Shown here: one piece after another, positions 33,401 through 45,730 of the stretch | Position numbering within the stretch: position 1 is the stretch's first letter | Layout of the letters: every line of letters begins with the position of its first letter | NCBI GenBank assembly: GCA_035772405.1 | Contig: JAYKKM010000221.1 | Coordinates: forward strand, 1,058,501 to 1,122,500 | DNA: 64,000 nucleotides | DNA from: Chrysogorgia sp. JL179-B06 | Taxonomy: Eukaryota; Cnidaria; Anthozoa; Scleralcyonacea; Chrysogorgiidae | Direction: 5' to 3' | Notes under the pieces: generated by a model | What the model saw: the letters and a program-made list of their open reading frames with translations, nothing else | Database searches by the model: none | What the model was told of the DNA's origin: nothing | Translations under genes and position numbers: made by a program

Positions 33401-35937
33401 AAATGCTTACCCCTTGGTTTTCATACAAACAAGCCTCCAAACCAATCTCTCTGTTGTGATATGCCAGCGTGTCTCCTGCAGAACCAAAATTCAGAATGGA
33501 AAAGGTTCAATGGTTGTTTCCACTCATTCCACTTACATTGTCTTAAAGACGTGGACCATTGCCCTATTTGCAGCTCCCACCTTCAGCAGGTCATACAAAA
33601 ATTATCCAAAAGTGCTCAACATTCCATATTTAATGTAAAAGGTGAAGGGAGTGATGATGTAACAAATAAAGATCACAATTCAGATAAACCCCCCAAGCTT
33701 GCTAATGAAAAGGAAGACAAGCTTGCAGCCAAAGTAGAAGAAATTAATCTGAACATTTCTGCCCTTAAAATCCCAGAACCCCAACCAACCCATCATCTAG
33801 ATATTCAAATTTCCACCGAATTACCTACAGCTAAACAATCCCGTCCACCACACTGTAAGACCTGTGGTCATCCTACCAAAGGCCATCAAACAATCTATAC
33901 AGGAAGAAAGTGTTTACAGTGCCCAAGTCAACAGTGTTCATCTGCTAGCAAGGATACCAAGTGCTTGTGTGAATGGCACCACAAATCCAGTTCACAACCC
34001 AAACCAGCAAAAGATCATTACCAGACAGAAACAATCAAATACAATACAACAACTGAATTTATTCTCCCTAATGAACTGTGTCAATTTCGTTTAAGCCCCG
34101 ATGGTGTCACCAGTAATGCATGTACAATTATAACGGTATTAACTGGATTAAGGTTTCTGCAACAGGATTTACATATTCCATCTGCCGAGGATGTCAATTC
34201 TGTTCAACCATTTTTTAAGCAGTATCGAGAAATCATGATTGAAGGCAACACACTTTACAGCATTATCAACCCACCTTCATACAACCCAAATCTTTTGGTT
34301 CATGATGTTATTATATGTCCATCGACTTTCCTCTTGTGGAAACACCATTTGTAGCTGTGAATAACTGTGCATCATTTGCAGCTGAGCTACAAAAGGCCCA
34401 CCAGGAAGCTGAAAACAGAAACGCACATGTCCTAATTATACCACCAGATAAATCCATGGCCATTATCCAAGACAAGCAGAGGATTTGCCTTTTGGACAGC
34501 CACAATCATAAAGGGAAAGGAGGAACAATAATATTGGGAAATATCAATGAATTGGAACTGTTTTGCTGGGTAGTGGAAGCCATGTTACAAAGAGATTGGA
34601 AAACATCATTGGCATTTTCAAATTTGTCTTCCGTTAAACTGAACAATGTTCTATAAACTATTTATTACCCAAAATTTATGTCAAATTACATAAAATTACT
34701 TTTTATGTACAAATCCAATATGGCTGCCTATCTTTAGCATGTAAAGTTAAGGTACATAAATGTTAGAACAACTGAATTTTTACAGATCAATAAAACCATG
34801 TACATTGTTTGCAAAACAATGAAGAATAATACATACAATATTTGCATGGTTTCCAGGAGCAGTTTTCCAGAAAATTGTATTTCCACAATGTATTATCATT
34901 TGATGGTCTCATAATTTATATCTGTTGACACATATTATAATGTACTGTTGTGTTTAGTCAGTATTAAGCCAACTGATCATAAAAATATTACCAAAAATTA
35001 TAAAAAACATCTCACCTGTTTCATTTCATTCTATAAAATAATAAAATCCCCCAAAATATTCTATACAAATATAATATTAAAATCTGATTAAAGAAACTTT
35101 GAACAGGAGGTTGAAACTTAAAATGGTCAAATATTTTGACTAAATTGACACTATGCCGAATTTTTCTGGCATTGTAAATATAACTAATTTGGAGTTCGGG
35201 CATAACGTAAACACTACACAAAAAATAATTTGGTTTCCAGGAGCCGATTTTTAAATTTTACTCTTAATGTAAAAATAAGCACTCCTCCACATTATTATTA
35301 TTATCGAGGTGACACCAGCACAAGCAAAGTGCAACGACTAAGATCAGGCCTTTGGTTCCCGTTTAAAACAGGCCAGTTACATTCTGTGGACTTATTTGCA
35401 AGTCTGAAGTGGCCAAAAATGTTTTCTAATCTAAAACTTCATACCGATTCAACGGAAAGGCAAGGGAAACCATACACAACTGCAACAATGATGATTTTCA
35501 CAATGGACGCCGAAAGCACATACAGATCATAACACAGATAGAACAAATAGGGTTTGTTACCAGCAAAATAGATTGAAACATGTTCATTTATTACGAAAAT
35601 ACATAAAACCAGTGATAGGCACGTGGGGAAAATCCGAATTGGAGGCATCACGACTAAGTGGGAACTACAAATCACCTCATACATGACCGAACACACGAAA
35701 ACCAAAACATATTTAAGGCATATTTCGAGGATTTAATCGTCAATTCTATAAAAAAATAGCGAAAAAGTCTTACCTCTTTGGTATCCAGATCACTAACGAA
35801 TGACCAGAAAGAAAAATACGCCGTTTTGACATTTTGAATTACCATCCGAAACAAACCTTTGAAATCCGCCATTTTCCAAGCGTTCATCAAGTTTCAAGTT
35901 TCCACTCGCGCATGCACAGACAAATTGCACCTATGTT
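30493..35937. mobile_element. KDZ/Plavaka-like DNA transposon inside E2
   Basis: 29-bp inverted repeats start AACATAGGTGCAATTTGTCT (30493-30521) and end at 35937, with one mismatch. CATGACATG is duplicated at 30484-30492 and 35938-35946; E1 carries the empty site near 17990. The interior encodes one large spliced transposase-like gene on the plus strand. The interior carries frameshift damage in the 3' part of the gene, but the ends are almost perfect, so the copy is fairly recent. Confidence 0.85.
30618..34656 (+). CDS. spliced KDZ-like transposase with FAM60A-type zinc finger, RING and protease-like tail
   Basis: Exon 1 (30618-30899, start AAGATGGCG) encodes GCCICKKKF, then RSGDLCRACYQTINKWKK, a cysteine pattern like the N-terminal zinc domain of FAM60A/SINHCAF. 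Exon 2 (31242-31365) and exon 3 (from 31512, acceptor ctcttttcag) join in phase (cag/GTCAGT; caa/GTAAAT). Exon 3 has a transposase-like core: MPGDWPAQFYIRQ, VPLIGPLHISLNARED, KPKPWRV and KHYDKAP. A RING-like segment follows (CCDMPAC, then CFHSFHLHC and CPIC, residues about 660-720), then a second cysteine cluster. The C-terminus has SNACTIITVL and, after a frameshift near 34310, LLDSHNHKGKGG, a Cys/His pair reminiscent of papain-like deubiquitinases. Because of that frameshift the last about 110 residues are out of frame. Confidence 0.7.
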
Positions 35938-37374
35938 CATGACATGTATGATTTTCAAGTGTTTAATAGATGGTCTATTATAGAACATACATATTCATAA
36001 ACTATTACTATAGAAACCATAGCAAGAAATATATCCCAAGATAACTTAATACTTCTTATATCAGGGTTGTAACAGTTATTCAACGTCAGTGTTTATGGTT
36101 GTTATATATTATCAAGTGGTAGAAATATAAACAAACCTTTAAATATAAACCCAACTATTTTAATATCATATGGACAAATACGGAAATACCAAACTTTAAT
36201 TTCCCAATCCCTGATAAATACCAGCTATAAAGGCTTAATACTGAAAATCGATCGATGCAATACATGTAGATAATACATAACCATGATATATGTGGCCAGG
36301 ATATACCACTGCAGTCGACAAAATTTGGCCTCATATATTTGAAAATACTTGGACAACGAAGCCCATATGCTATTACACAAACCTGTATCATAATATACCG
36401 TGTTTATCGCAACAAATGCCAACAACGATAAGATATCACGAAAATAATGATAGAAAGGCAACATTAAGTAAACGGACAAAACTATTACTTACTTTAAAAT
36501 CGATGATGCACCCAGGAGACAGATTTAATCGATGGATTTGAAAAGAATAACACAGTTAAATTTTCGCGCTCTTGTTATTCAGAAATGCAGACGAGTTTGA
36601 AAAATGAACGCGCTAGGACATCTGGGAAGGCATTGGTTTAACTCGACCCAGCCATACATTTAAAACCATAACCGACGGTGTTTGGTTTACTAGTCGATTT
36701 ATTCTCGATATCAGTGTTTGATCCTCACAAATGTAGTTTACTTCAAAACTGAACTAAGGGTAGTGTTTACATAGGGTTTTGAGGTTTCTTTAGAAATATT
36801 ATCCTTTAACTGTGACGGTTTTCACGCAGTTTATTACTGCTGCCAATATACCGTAGAAACGCATTTAAATGTTCTTCGCACGCATCGCTTGAGATTGGAG
36901 TGTCACATACATAAACACGCTTTGTTGTTTAGAACCTTACAATATGATAAAACAACATTTTCTCATTGAAAACCTTTTATAAAACGCTATTTCGATGTTG
37001 TATAGCCAGCACGATCAGTGTTTAATTGTTGTCAATATACTATAGTATCGTTCCAATAGTCGGCTGAACGGCTAATAGCAACGTTACTTCGCAACGTTGC
37101 TACAACGCATTTTTACCTCCTCTTCGATATGGTATATCAAAACAACACCGCAGCTACGTTAATTGTAGGAAAGCTAGGTCCGATCTAACCAAACCATAAC
37201 CTTCTTGCAACGTTGCGATTACGTTGTGTACACTAGCTGGGGAATGACATAAACCCGCACATAAAGCCTATTGAATATTATTACTTCTCTAAATTGGACT
37301 CTTGAAGACTATTGATTAAGCCCTAGCGTCTGTCGGCAATACCGATATATATAAATCGACGAACGACACGTTTC

Positions 37375-37826
37375 TTGGGTTATTTTAACTGTGCCAAACT
37401 TGCAGTTAAAATAACTCCAATGAAGAAACTCTATCTCGACTAGTTAAAATTACTCCATTCTTAGATTACTTTAACTCCGTAAAAGGAGTCAAAGTAACTC
37501 CAATGCAGTTAATCCGTTCTGGATAGTTAAAATTACTCCTCTCTATAGGGTTACTTTAACTCCAAAAGTGGAGTTAAAATAACTCCAATGAGTTAATCCG
37601 TTCTGGGTAGTTAAAATTACTCCTTCCTAGGGTTACTTTAACTCCGAAGTGGAGTTAAAATAACTCCAATGAAGTTACTCCATCCTAAGTAGTCAAAATT
37701 ACTCCTTCCTAGGGTTACTTTAACTCCGAAAGTGGAGTTAAAATAACTCCAATGAAGTTACTCCATCCTAAGTAGTCAAAATTACTCCCTCTCCTGGGTT
37801 ATTTTAACTCCTTGAAAATAACAGTG
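37375..37826. repeat. right subterminal array of E2
   Basis: Uninterrupted array of GGAGTTAAAATAACTCC and its complement with spacer blocks GTTACTCCATCC; it contains at least one more unit than the E1 version. The terminal 28 bp are the CACTGT inverted repeat. Confidence 0.88.
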
Positions 37827-39202
37827 CAGCCAGAGACTGCTGAGAGTGTTAACACTATCGCCAGCGTTGTCGTGTGGTTGTCTGACTTACTTATGGTGGT
37901 CTGTGCCTTATGATTGGTGGTGACCACTGTTTTCTTCGCAGGTGGTGCAACTAGAGTTGTCACACTTTCTTGGTGAACTTTTTTAGCCACAGTCGTTGGT
38001 GTCGCATTCAAGTGAGTGTTCACTCCAAATTTCATGGAGGGCGTAGCAGGCTTTAGCAGGTTGTTATAGCCAGCAATTCTATTCTTGAGGATTACCATAT
38101 TACTCGGCATTAACCCTGTAGACGGTGATAACGCGAGATTTTGGACAACGTTGGTGTCTCTAATCGAATTATTCATGTTAAGAATCCACGTCGATATGTC
38201 ATAGTTGATGACGCTGACAGCGAACAACTTTCGGAATTCTTGTTGGGTTTCTAAACTACCCGCGGTAGGACCAACGACTGACACGCGCGTTCTCGCTTGT
38301 GCACCACGTATGGAATAAACGAAGGCCTCTACGCTTTGATTTAGATATTTCAGTCCAACGTTGGTGAGACCGTCTGACGTGAGACCAATGTATCGTTTGT
38401 AGTCGTTCTTAACGTCGTTGAGTGTGTAGACTCTAATTTCACCTGTTATACCACCACTCAGGACTCTACCCTGATAATAGTGTTTTCTGGGGATCTTGGA
38501 GATCTTACCATACAAGAGCCCAGCGTTGAACTCTCTACTTATTGATTTCATGGTCTCACCACCTTCCATTCTCCTGACAAGTCTTCTAATGGTGAAGTAT
38601 ATGTGAAACCTCATCACACTTGTGACCACAGGGTGGACTTCTTGTGACACTGACAAATGTTGCAACGAAACACCACAGCAGAAACTTGCACAATACATCG
38701 CAAACACAACACGATAGTAAGACTCGTTGTCGTCCCACGTTGATTTTGTGTTTGAAGTAGTGATTTGTAAGATTGGCAACCTCGACATGAAATAACTCTC
38801 TTGATTAACAAAGACCTTAAAGTTACTCACTGGATAGTTCAACACGTTCTCCGTTGGATAGCCATCCCAAAGCCCCCAGTGGTTCTTATGACCTTTTGGT
38901 AGTGGTTGGATAGTCCCATTGCCTCGCCATATCTTTGGGAATCTTGGTGTCTCAGCCTTGAAGGTGGAGTCACGTTCTTTGTTGAGGAATTTTGTGAAGC
39001 CCTCGTTCTTCGTGAACTTTGACGACTTTATGTTTATCATGTCAGAATACTTTGGACCTGACTTGAAGTAAATGTCGACGATCTTGACTGTTTTATTGTC
39101 GTCTGCGAGGTTGTATCCAAACTCAAACTTATCTAGTTGCGCATTTGGAAATTCACTAAGAAGAATTAGTTCACCTTGTTTTCTCTTTGTCATGAGCATC
39201 AT
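37827..39202 (-). CDS. element B protein with Ser/Thr-rich stalk and C-terminal anchor
   Basis: A long, otherwise intact minus-strand ORF (about 459 native residues; the last eight codons of the open frame belong to E2). No family is recognised. The body (1-400) is mixed alpha/beta with aromatic motifs such as FGYNLADDNKTVKIVD, HKNHWGLWDGYP and YYQGRVLSGGITGEIRVY. Residues 400-440 are T/A/P/K-rich (stalk-like), followed by a hydrophobic segment LAIVLTLSAVSG that would act as a tail anchor. No signal peptide is seen. Removing E2 would place a stop directly after SAVSG. It is divergent from the penton-like gene 21 bases away. Stalk plus anchor suggests a membrane or virion surface role, but this is inference. 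Confidence 0.55.
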
Positions 39203-39223
39203 CTATAACACACACTACATTAT

Positions 39224-39690
39224 ATGGTCAGGGTTGTAGTGTTGATTAAAGGTCCAACGAAGACTGTGGGTCTGCCAGAGGCTCTCTTGACGTTCGACTC
39301 AGATCCTCACTTATTGGTGAAGAAAGCAACCATCTTTTGGGACTACGTTAATGTGGAGACTGGTGTGAACGATAAAGTGGGTTATAACGGCAACAAACAC
39401 GTGTTTGGACCTGGGTATCACACTTTTAAAATGATTGCTGACGAATTGAAAGAGCTAGGGGCTATCGAGTTGGTGGCCAACAAACACGACTCAAAGTGTG
39501 TGATAACGACTGACCAACAACTAAAGTTACTCAAATTTGGAGAACTCTTAGGGTTCAACGATAACACAACGATAACCTCAACCATGACCATCCCTAATGT
39601 TGTGAACATCAACAAGGGACTGAAGTATGTGCAAGTGGGTTGCAGCATTGTGAACAGACCTGAGAACATTGTTAATGGTAGCAAAAGCGA
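39224..39690 (+). pseudogene. 5' part of penton-like gene of element B, split by E3
   Basis: ATG 39224 opens a frame of about 155 codons (RVVVLIKGPTKTVGLP, ATIFWDYVNVETGV, FGPGYHTFKMIADEL) that runs into E3 at 39691. The coding sequence resumes at 47101 in the frame that results if E3 and its duplication are removed. The beta-rich sequence and the position next to the integrase suggest the vertex/penton-like minor capsid protein of this element; I cannot confirm it by motif alone. Confidence 0.45.
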
Positions 39691-39704
39691 CACTGTTATT
39701 TTCA

Positions 39705-39985
39705 AGGAGTTGTTTTAACTCCAAAAATGGAGTTAAAAAAAAAGGTTCAAAACGCCCCAGTTTTTCGGAGTTATTTTAACTCCACTAATTTTAACTCGCT
39801 TCTGGGAGTTAAAATAACTCCGATTTTGGGGGCAATTTAACTCTGATTTTGGAGTTAAAATAACTCTATAAATGGAGTTATTCTAACTCCGATATTGGAG
39901 TCAATTTAACTCTTATTTGGGAGTTATTTTAACTCTGAAAAAGGAGTCACTAGAAAAAGGTTCAAAACATCCCGTTTTAACTCTA
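39705..39985. repeat. left subterminal array of E3
   Basis: About twelve units of GGAGTTATTTTAACTCC with variable spacers of 4-10 bases, more regular than the drifting left array of E1. Confidence 0.88.
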
Positions 39986-41181
39986 CTCCCACAGTTAAAA
40001 TCAGATACAGCTGCAGGATAAGAAACACAGAAAGGTTTATGATAAAAGGGGTTTTTAATTTAAACAAATAGCCTGTTTCATATTATAAATAGATAAATAT
40101 GTTGTTATAAATATATAGAGAGCACTCTACAATTGGTAACATGTGAAAGAAATCGATGATTGGGATTGTGGATATTAGGTAAGATTAAAAAAAATACAAC
40201 TCATGTGCAACTGCAAGGCCTTTCAGTGAGAATACAAAAATGTAACTTGAAGGCCTTTCAGTGAGAATAAAACTCTCGATCCCAAATCTAGAGCGGAATT
40301 AATAGATTTTGATGAATAACTTAAAACAAAGATTCAATTTGTTTTATTTTCAAGGATTTTTCTGAGATCTTCATAAATTCAAGGATTTCCAAGCCGTGGA
40401 TTTTTTCCAAGTACTTTCAAGGTCCTTGCAAAACCTGTACAGAACCCACTACACAATATATGCAACATAATTTGAGCTCCTTCCCATGTAATATATCTGC
40501 ACGCGCAGGATTTCACAGAAAGGCCTTCGAATTGCAATCATTCAGTTTGCAACCAGTAATGAAAATATGGTATAAAAATCCCAATTATCAATTTCCTTCA
40601 CAATATGTTAAGAGAAAATGTATATACGTAATAAATATATTAGATAAAATTAAATAAAATAGATAAAATGTTTTCTCCATAAGGGTTGCTTCCAGGAAAA
40701 TGAAGATGGGTACCAGATGGGTAGTGCATATTAAAGATGTACAACACACCAACCAGAAGGGACAATGCAGTCGCTAGGCGAACATTATTCAGCTTAGCAA
40801 TTGTGACACCCTCTGCTACCAAATCCAATGGTTTGATGGTGGCCAGTCCACCAGATCCAATGAGTCTTGGTGCTGTTGTTTTTCTGATTTCATCATCAAT
40901 ATCTTCTGGCTAAAAAGAATAAAAAATTGGAGCAGAGAAACAATCAGACATATAATTTTATGATTTTAAATATAAATATTGTTCTAAAATTTGCCTTTTA
41001 GAAGTGCATATCCAAACATTCAAAAAGGCTACTTTCGAAGGCAAGTCATGAGTTCTAGTATTAGATGGTAATGCCTGTGAAATAATATTTGGTTTACTAC
41101 AAGTAATATTGGCATTTACACTCAATAACATGTGAAAGAAATATTAGGTAAAGGTTTTTAAGTGCATTTAATTCTGCACTG

Positions 41182-41978
41182 CTTAAAGTGCCTATGAAAT
41201 GAAACAATCGATATTCCATAATGTGTTTCCTTCAAAAATAGATTTTTAATAAATATGACGAAATCTGTTTAAATTTTTTCTTTATCATTCACCGTTGTCT
41301 AGTTATAAGCATTTGAAATGTTAGGGTGATGTCGTCACAAGGTGGACATGCTGTACTAGAGAAATATTAAAGTGTTGATATTTCATAAAGTATGACTTGG
41401 AGAAAGACGAAACATGGCAGCAATGTCGACCTTCGAGTGCTCGACTCATCAACAATGTTTGTATAGTTACCATGGAAACATACTAGGTTCCAGACCCTTG
41501 TATCCTTATTTCGTAAAATGTAATTTTCTTGTTTTCTGGATACATGCTGTTCACTTTGTTCTGGTTATGTATTTGGTATGACGTTCTTAATATGAAAAAT
41601 GACAGTGTTTGTCTAAACAATGCATCGTACTAAAACTAGAGCAAGTTTTTATTTACTCCTTTCACGGACCTGGAGCCTAGTTTATTACCATGGTGACCAC
41701 GAAAAGCAGTTTATCACATAGCTTATTGTGGTAGTTGAAATGCTACTAGGTTTCGTAGTTCTTTTGAAAACACTTCACAAAATATCAAGACTTAGTTAAT
41801 ATTTCTCTAGTACAGCATGTCCACCATGTGCCGTCATCACGCCAAAATTTAAAATGCTTATAACCAGACAACAGTGAATGATAAAGAAAAATTTTAAACA
41901 GATTTCGTCATTATTCAAAATCTACTTTCGAAGGAAAGACATGGAAACTGGGTTTTTTCATTTCATAGCCACTTTAAG
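41182..41978. mobile_element. foldback element 1 in E3
   Basis: CTTAAAGTGCCTATGAAATG at the left pairs with CATTTCATAGCCACTTTAAG at the right; the arms are about 190 bp, the centre about 420 bp. CTG flanks both ends, possibly a 3-bp duplication. No ORF. Confidence 0.75.
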
Positions 41979-42004
41979 CTGTATCAGCCATAGCTTTATA
42001 TAAT

Positions 42005-42650
42005 TAAGGGAGCAAGCTACCTTAAATTTTATGTTTACGAACCCATGATGTAATAATGGGTCTATTTTATTATGGTTAAATGTATATGCAACATTCTATA
42101 TATCATTTTAAAGCTTATAACATGCTCTAAACAAAACGTAAATGTAAACAACCCTGCAAAGCTGAAAACCATCTTTGGATGGATCAAAAACTAAGCATCA
42201 AGAATTGGTCATTTTAACTTGTAAAATAGATTACATCCCAATCAACAAATTAATGGAAGCTTTTTACCCTGTGATAAAAATTGAGTGTTCTATTAACAAA
42301 TAAGAGCTTATTTGTTAACAAATAAGATCTTATTTGTTGCTATGGCAACAAAATACAGTGTAACACCAAAAGCTTCCATTAATTTGTTGACTGGGATGTA
42401 ATCTATTTTACAAGTTAAAATGACCAATTATTGATGATTAGTTTTTGACTAGATAGCATCCAAAGATGGTTTTCAGCTTTGCAGGTTTTTTACATTTATG
42501 TTTTTTATCTGTAATGCTATTTGTTTAGAGCATGTTATAAGCTTTAAAATGTTATATACTAGCATGTTGCATATACATTTAACCATAAGATAGAGCCATT
42601 ATTACATCATGGGTTCGCAAACATAAAATTTAAGGTAGCTTCCCCCCTAA
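42005..42650. mobile_element. foldback element 2 in E3
   Basis: AAGCTACCTTAAATTTTATG at the left is repeated inverted near 42638; the arms extend about 250 bp each and meet at a short centre containing a second hairpin (AACAAATAAGAGCTTATTTG). The arms are 85-90% alike by eye. No ORF. Confidence 0.8.
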
Positions 42651-42751
42651 AGTGCAAACATTTAATTTATTTTTGTTACATCCATGTTGATGCTCACGCT
42701 TTGTGGATTATTGAATATAAATTAGATATAAATAAATAAGGTTTTTACGAT

Positions 42752-42908
42752 GTGTCAAGTTGTCAACAACTTCTGAGACTCAACCAAGACCAGTCGCAAA
42801 AAATGCAACTCCAATGTCTCGAACTCGATTCTTACGGAAAGGCCATGGAGTTGCATTTTTTTGCAACTGGTCTCGGTTGAGTCTCAGAAGTTGTTGACAC
42901 ACCGTAAA
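42752..42908. repeat. hairpin of two inverted SINE tails
   Basis: GTCAACAACTTCTGAGACTC pairs with GAGTCTCAGAAGTTGTTGAC about 110 bases away, and between them the SINE-type string AAAATGCAACTCC faces its complement. The stem is about 55 bp, forming a near-perfect hairpin. Confidence 0.75.
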
Positions 42909-44767
42909 AATCTTTACCTAAAATTTCTTACACATGTTATTGAGTGTAAATGCCAATATTATGTATTAATATTACTGTATTGTAATAAACCAAATATAAT
43001 ACCATGCATCTACTATATACTAGAACTCATTCAGCAATGGCCCTTCATGGCTGAGTTGGTAAGAGCGCCACCATTCTACAGTATTATCCATTCCAAATAA
43101 AATAATAATAATTTTATATGACATGTATGTAACTTACTGAGCAGGTCTTTATAAAATCACTTCGTGCACTCTGATCTTTTAACAATGTTGGAAGCAAAAG
43201 GACTGCAACACTCTTGTCTATATCTATACAAGAAATAGAAATTACACACTGTAGGCTCAAAAGTGTAAACAAACAAATTAAAGTACCAATACCAATACCA
43301 TCATGCAGGTAAACTAATACAGTGGCGCTTAGAAGTTTTGTAACTCCTCCGTGCATGTAAAGTGCATGTATAGTCTTGTAAAGTGTACATGCAGATCACA
43401 TGCACAAGATTGTGTACTGCGCTCAAAACTACACAGACTACATGATGCTAATTGAGGCATAACTACACAAAGTTTGTGATGTCAACATGAAATAATTCAC
43501 TATGCCTCAATAGACACTATCAGATGCATATCAATTTCTCACCTTTTGAATATTAAGCGCCACTCACTAAAGGCAAAAAACTTTGTATAGTGCATCTACA
43601 TGTTATACACGAAGCTTTGTGTATTTTTTGGTGCAATTACATGAAGAGTGGGTGTAAAAATGCTGTGTGTACACGAAGATTACACGCAATTTAGTCCACT
43701 CTTAAGCGTCACTGTAATACTAAGTCACTCCATAAGATGGTACATATACAATGTAGGTTAAGACACCTATACACAGCGCTATACACTATATATATTCTCG
43801 GCCAGAAATAATTTAGGCACACTAGTTAGTGACCAATAAACTCCCTGGATACAACCATGTTGGCAGCTTTAATTACATTACTTGCTATGATAACAATAAA
43901 TAAATCATAAATCGCAGACCTACTTAACCGTGTAGCTCAGTGGTAAGAGCATTGAACTAGTAAATCAAAGGTTATAGAATATAAATACATTTTAAGACCA
44001 AACCAGGACTAGTTGCATAAAATGCAACTTCAAGGCCTCCTGGCTGGAATTGACCACTGAGCTATGGAGGCCGTTGCCGAGAGCCTAATCATGAGTTCTG
44101 TTTTGTATAGTGGTGGTAATACCGGGATAAGATTCTGGGTATATTACAGCTTTCAGATTTCTTTGATGACTCATGACCTATATTATATGTTTACTTATAT
44201 GTTATAAATACCAGTCCAGTGCTCTGGTTGGACTAACTGGAGTGGTACATGTATGTATAAAACTGGGCATCAATACACTGGACACCCAGTTTTTTTATAA
44301 GAAAACTTTCTAATTATTTAAAAAGTTGGTTAACTTATATGATATATGTGCTGCCTGTAATGGTCAGTGCGTACATGCATATATTATTGGTCATTTATGT
44401 ATGTGCTCTTTGGCCATCATAATCAAAAAATTATTAACAAGTAGTAAATAAACTGAAACTTACCAAAATGAACTCAATAAAATATTTGGGTCTGGACTTC
44501 GCTTATCTTTGTTGAAGCAGGAATGGCAAAATTGCAACTTCATCTAGAATATGTTAAAAAGCAAGAAACAACCTAATTAAAATACAGATAACATTGCAAT
44601 ATTTAAGCATAGTGGTGACTATTATTACAAATACATGGATAATCAAGCTAAAATCCTCAGAAAATTAGTCCCAGACAGTTTCCCAAGCATTACTAATATA
44701 ATTATACAGTAGTGACTGTTGCATATACTGTATGCAAATAGCAATCAAACTAGTATATATATATTAT

Positions 44768-45186
44768 AGGTAATATTTGGCATTTCACTCGATTAAATTA
44801 CATGTTCAAAAGGATTTGTGATGAAGGAAAATTTCGAGTGTTGGAATATATACATTTTAAGACCAAACCGAGACCAGTTGCGAAAAATGCAACTTCAAGG
44901 CCTTCCGGCAGGAAATGAACCAGCGACCCAGCCCTGCGATGCCAGTGCAGTGCTCTGACCACTGAGCTACGGAAGCCGTTGCCGAGAGCCTAGTCACGAG
45001 TTCTGTATATATAGTGGTGGTAATGCCAGGATAAGATTCTGGGTATACATGGTAATGCCAGGATAAGATTCTAGGTATATTATAGGTAATATTTGGCATT
45101 TCACTCGATTAAACTACATGTTCATAAGGATATGCGGTGAAGGAAAATTTCGAGTATTGGAATATATACATTTTAAGACCAAACTG
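44768..45186. repeat. direct repeat flanking a tRNA-derived SINE
   Basis: A 105-bp block beginning GGTAATATTTGGCATTTCAC occurs at 44768-44872 and again at 45081-45186 (over 90% alike). Between them lies a SINE on the minus strand (44868-44995) with A box TAGCTCAGTGGTCAGAGC and B box GGTTCATTTCC. Other heads of the same SINE group are at 43925-43985, 44030-44090, 46495-46550, 26560-26690 and 12775-12895. Confidence 0.6.
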
Positions 45187-45227
45187 GGACCAGTTATTGT
45201 TAAATGTAACCTTCACTTTCCTTATGA

Positions 45228-45302
45228 GTCTTGACAGCTCAATGGTTAGAGCATGTCACTGTCAATCAGAAGGTTACAGGTTTGAGACCTGTCTGGGACA
45301 CA
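45228..45302 (+). repeat. tRNA-like SINE head
   Basis: GACAGCTCAATGGTTAGAGC (A box) followed by GGTTTGAGACCTGTC (B-box region). The acceptor stem is not complementary, so I read it as SINE rather than a functional tRNA. Confidence 0.5.
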
Positions 45303-45503
45303 GAATCATTTTCTGATGATTTGAGCTTGACAATTGTCCACATGTATAATATAGTATAAAGCTGATTCACTTGGCACTGTTTGCCACGTGCATTTTAATT
45401 CCAAATGAAAAATCTATAATTAATATAGATTATACATACCCGTACCGGTATGCAATATCACATGAAGAAATCTTTTAAATGATACCAAATGTTTGAAAGT
45501 AAA

Positions 45504-45730
45504 AGTATTAGATGTGTGAAGCTGATCGTACAGGTTGTTGTAGTCTTGAGAAAGAGTCACCAACAATAGTCTTTAATAGTCAACAATAGTCTTTAATTGT
45601 CAACAATAGTCACCAACACAAAAGTCTTCAATAGTCAACAATATATACCTGTAGTCTTTATTAGTCATCAACAATAGTCTTTCTCAAGACTACAACAACC
45701 TGGACAATCAACTTCACACATCTATTATCT
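45504..45730. mobile_element. small TIR element (MITE)
   Basis: AGATGTGTGAAGCTGATCGT at the left and its near complement ending ACTTCACACATCTA at the right, with TTGTTGTAGTCTTGAGAAAG continuing the inverted repeat to about 47 bp. The centre is a CAACAATAGTC microsatellite. A one-ended fragment of the same element is at 60630-60682. Confidence 0.7.

Larger units (their letters stand above)
25895..37826. mobile_element. E2: second copy of the E1 family, left end missing
   Basis: The core from 25895 matches E1 from 12101 almost base for base up to the right terminal array; the right end TTGAAAATAACAGTG at 37826 is intact. The left 240 bp (array and CACTGT terminus) present in E1 are absent, and E2 starts directly against element B sequence at CTTCACCAAG, so a deletion removed its left end. 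The right flank is CA; the left junction also has CA, compatible with a 2-bp duplication. It interrupts element B between the tail-anchored gene and the lectin-like gene. Differences from E1 include a 5.4-kb KDZ-like insertion (30493-35937) and an AT-rich 250-bp insertion near 29955-30208. Confidence 0.8.
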
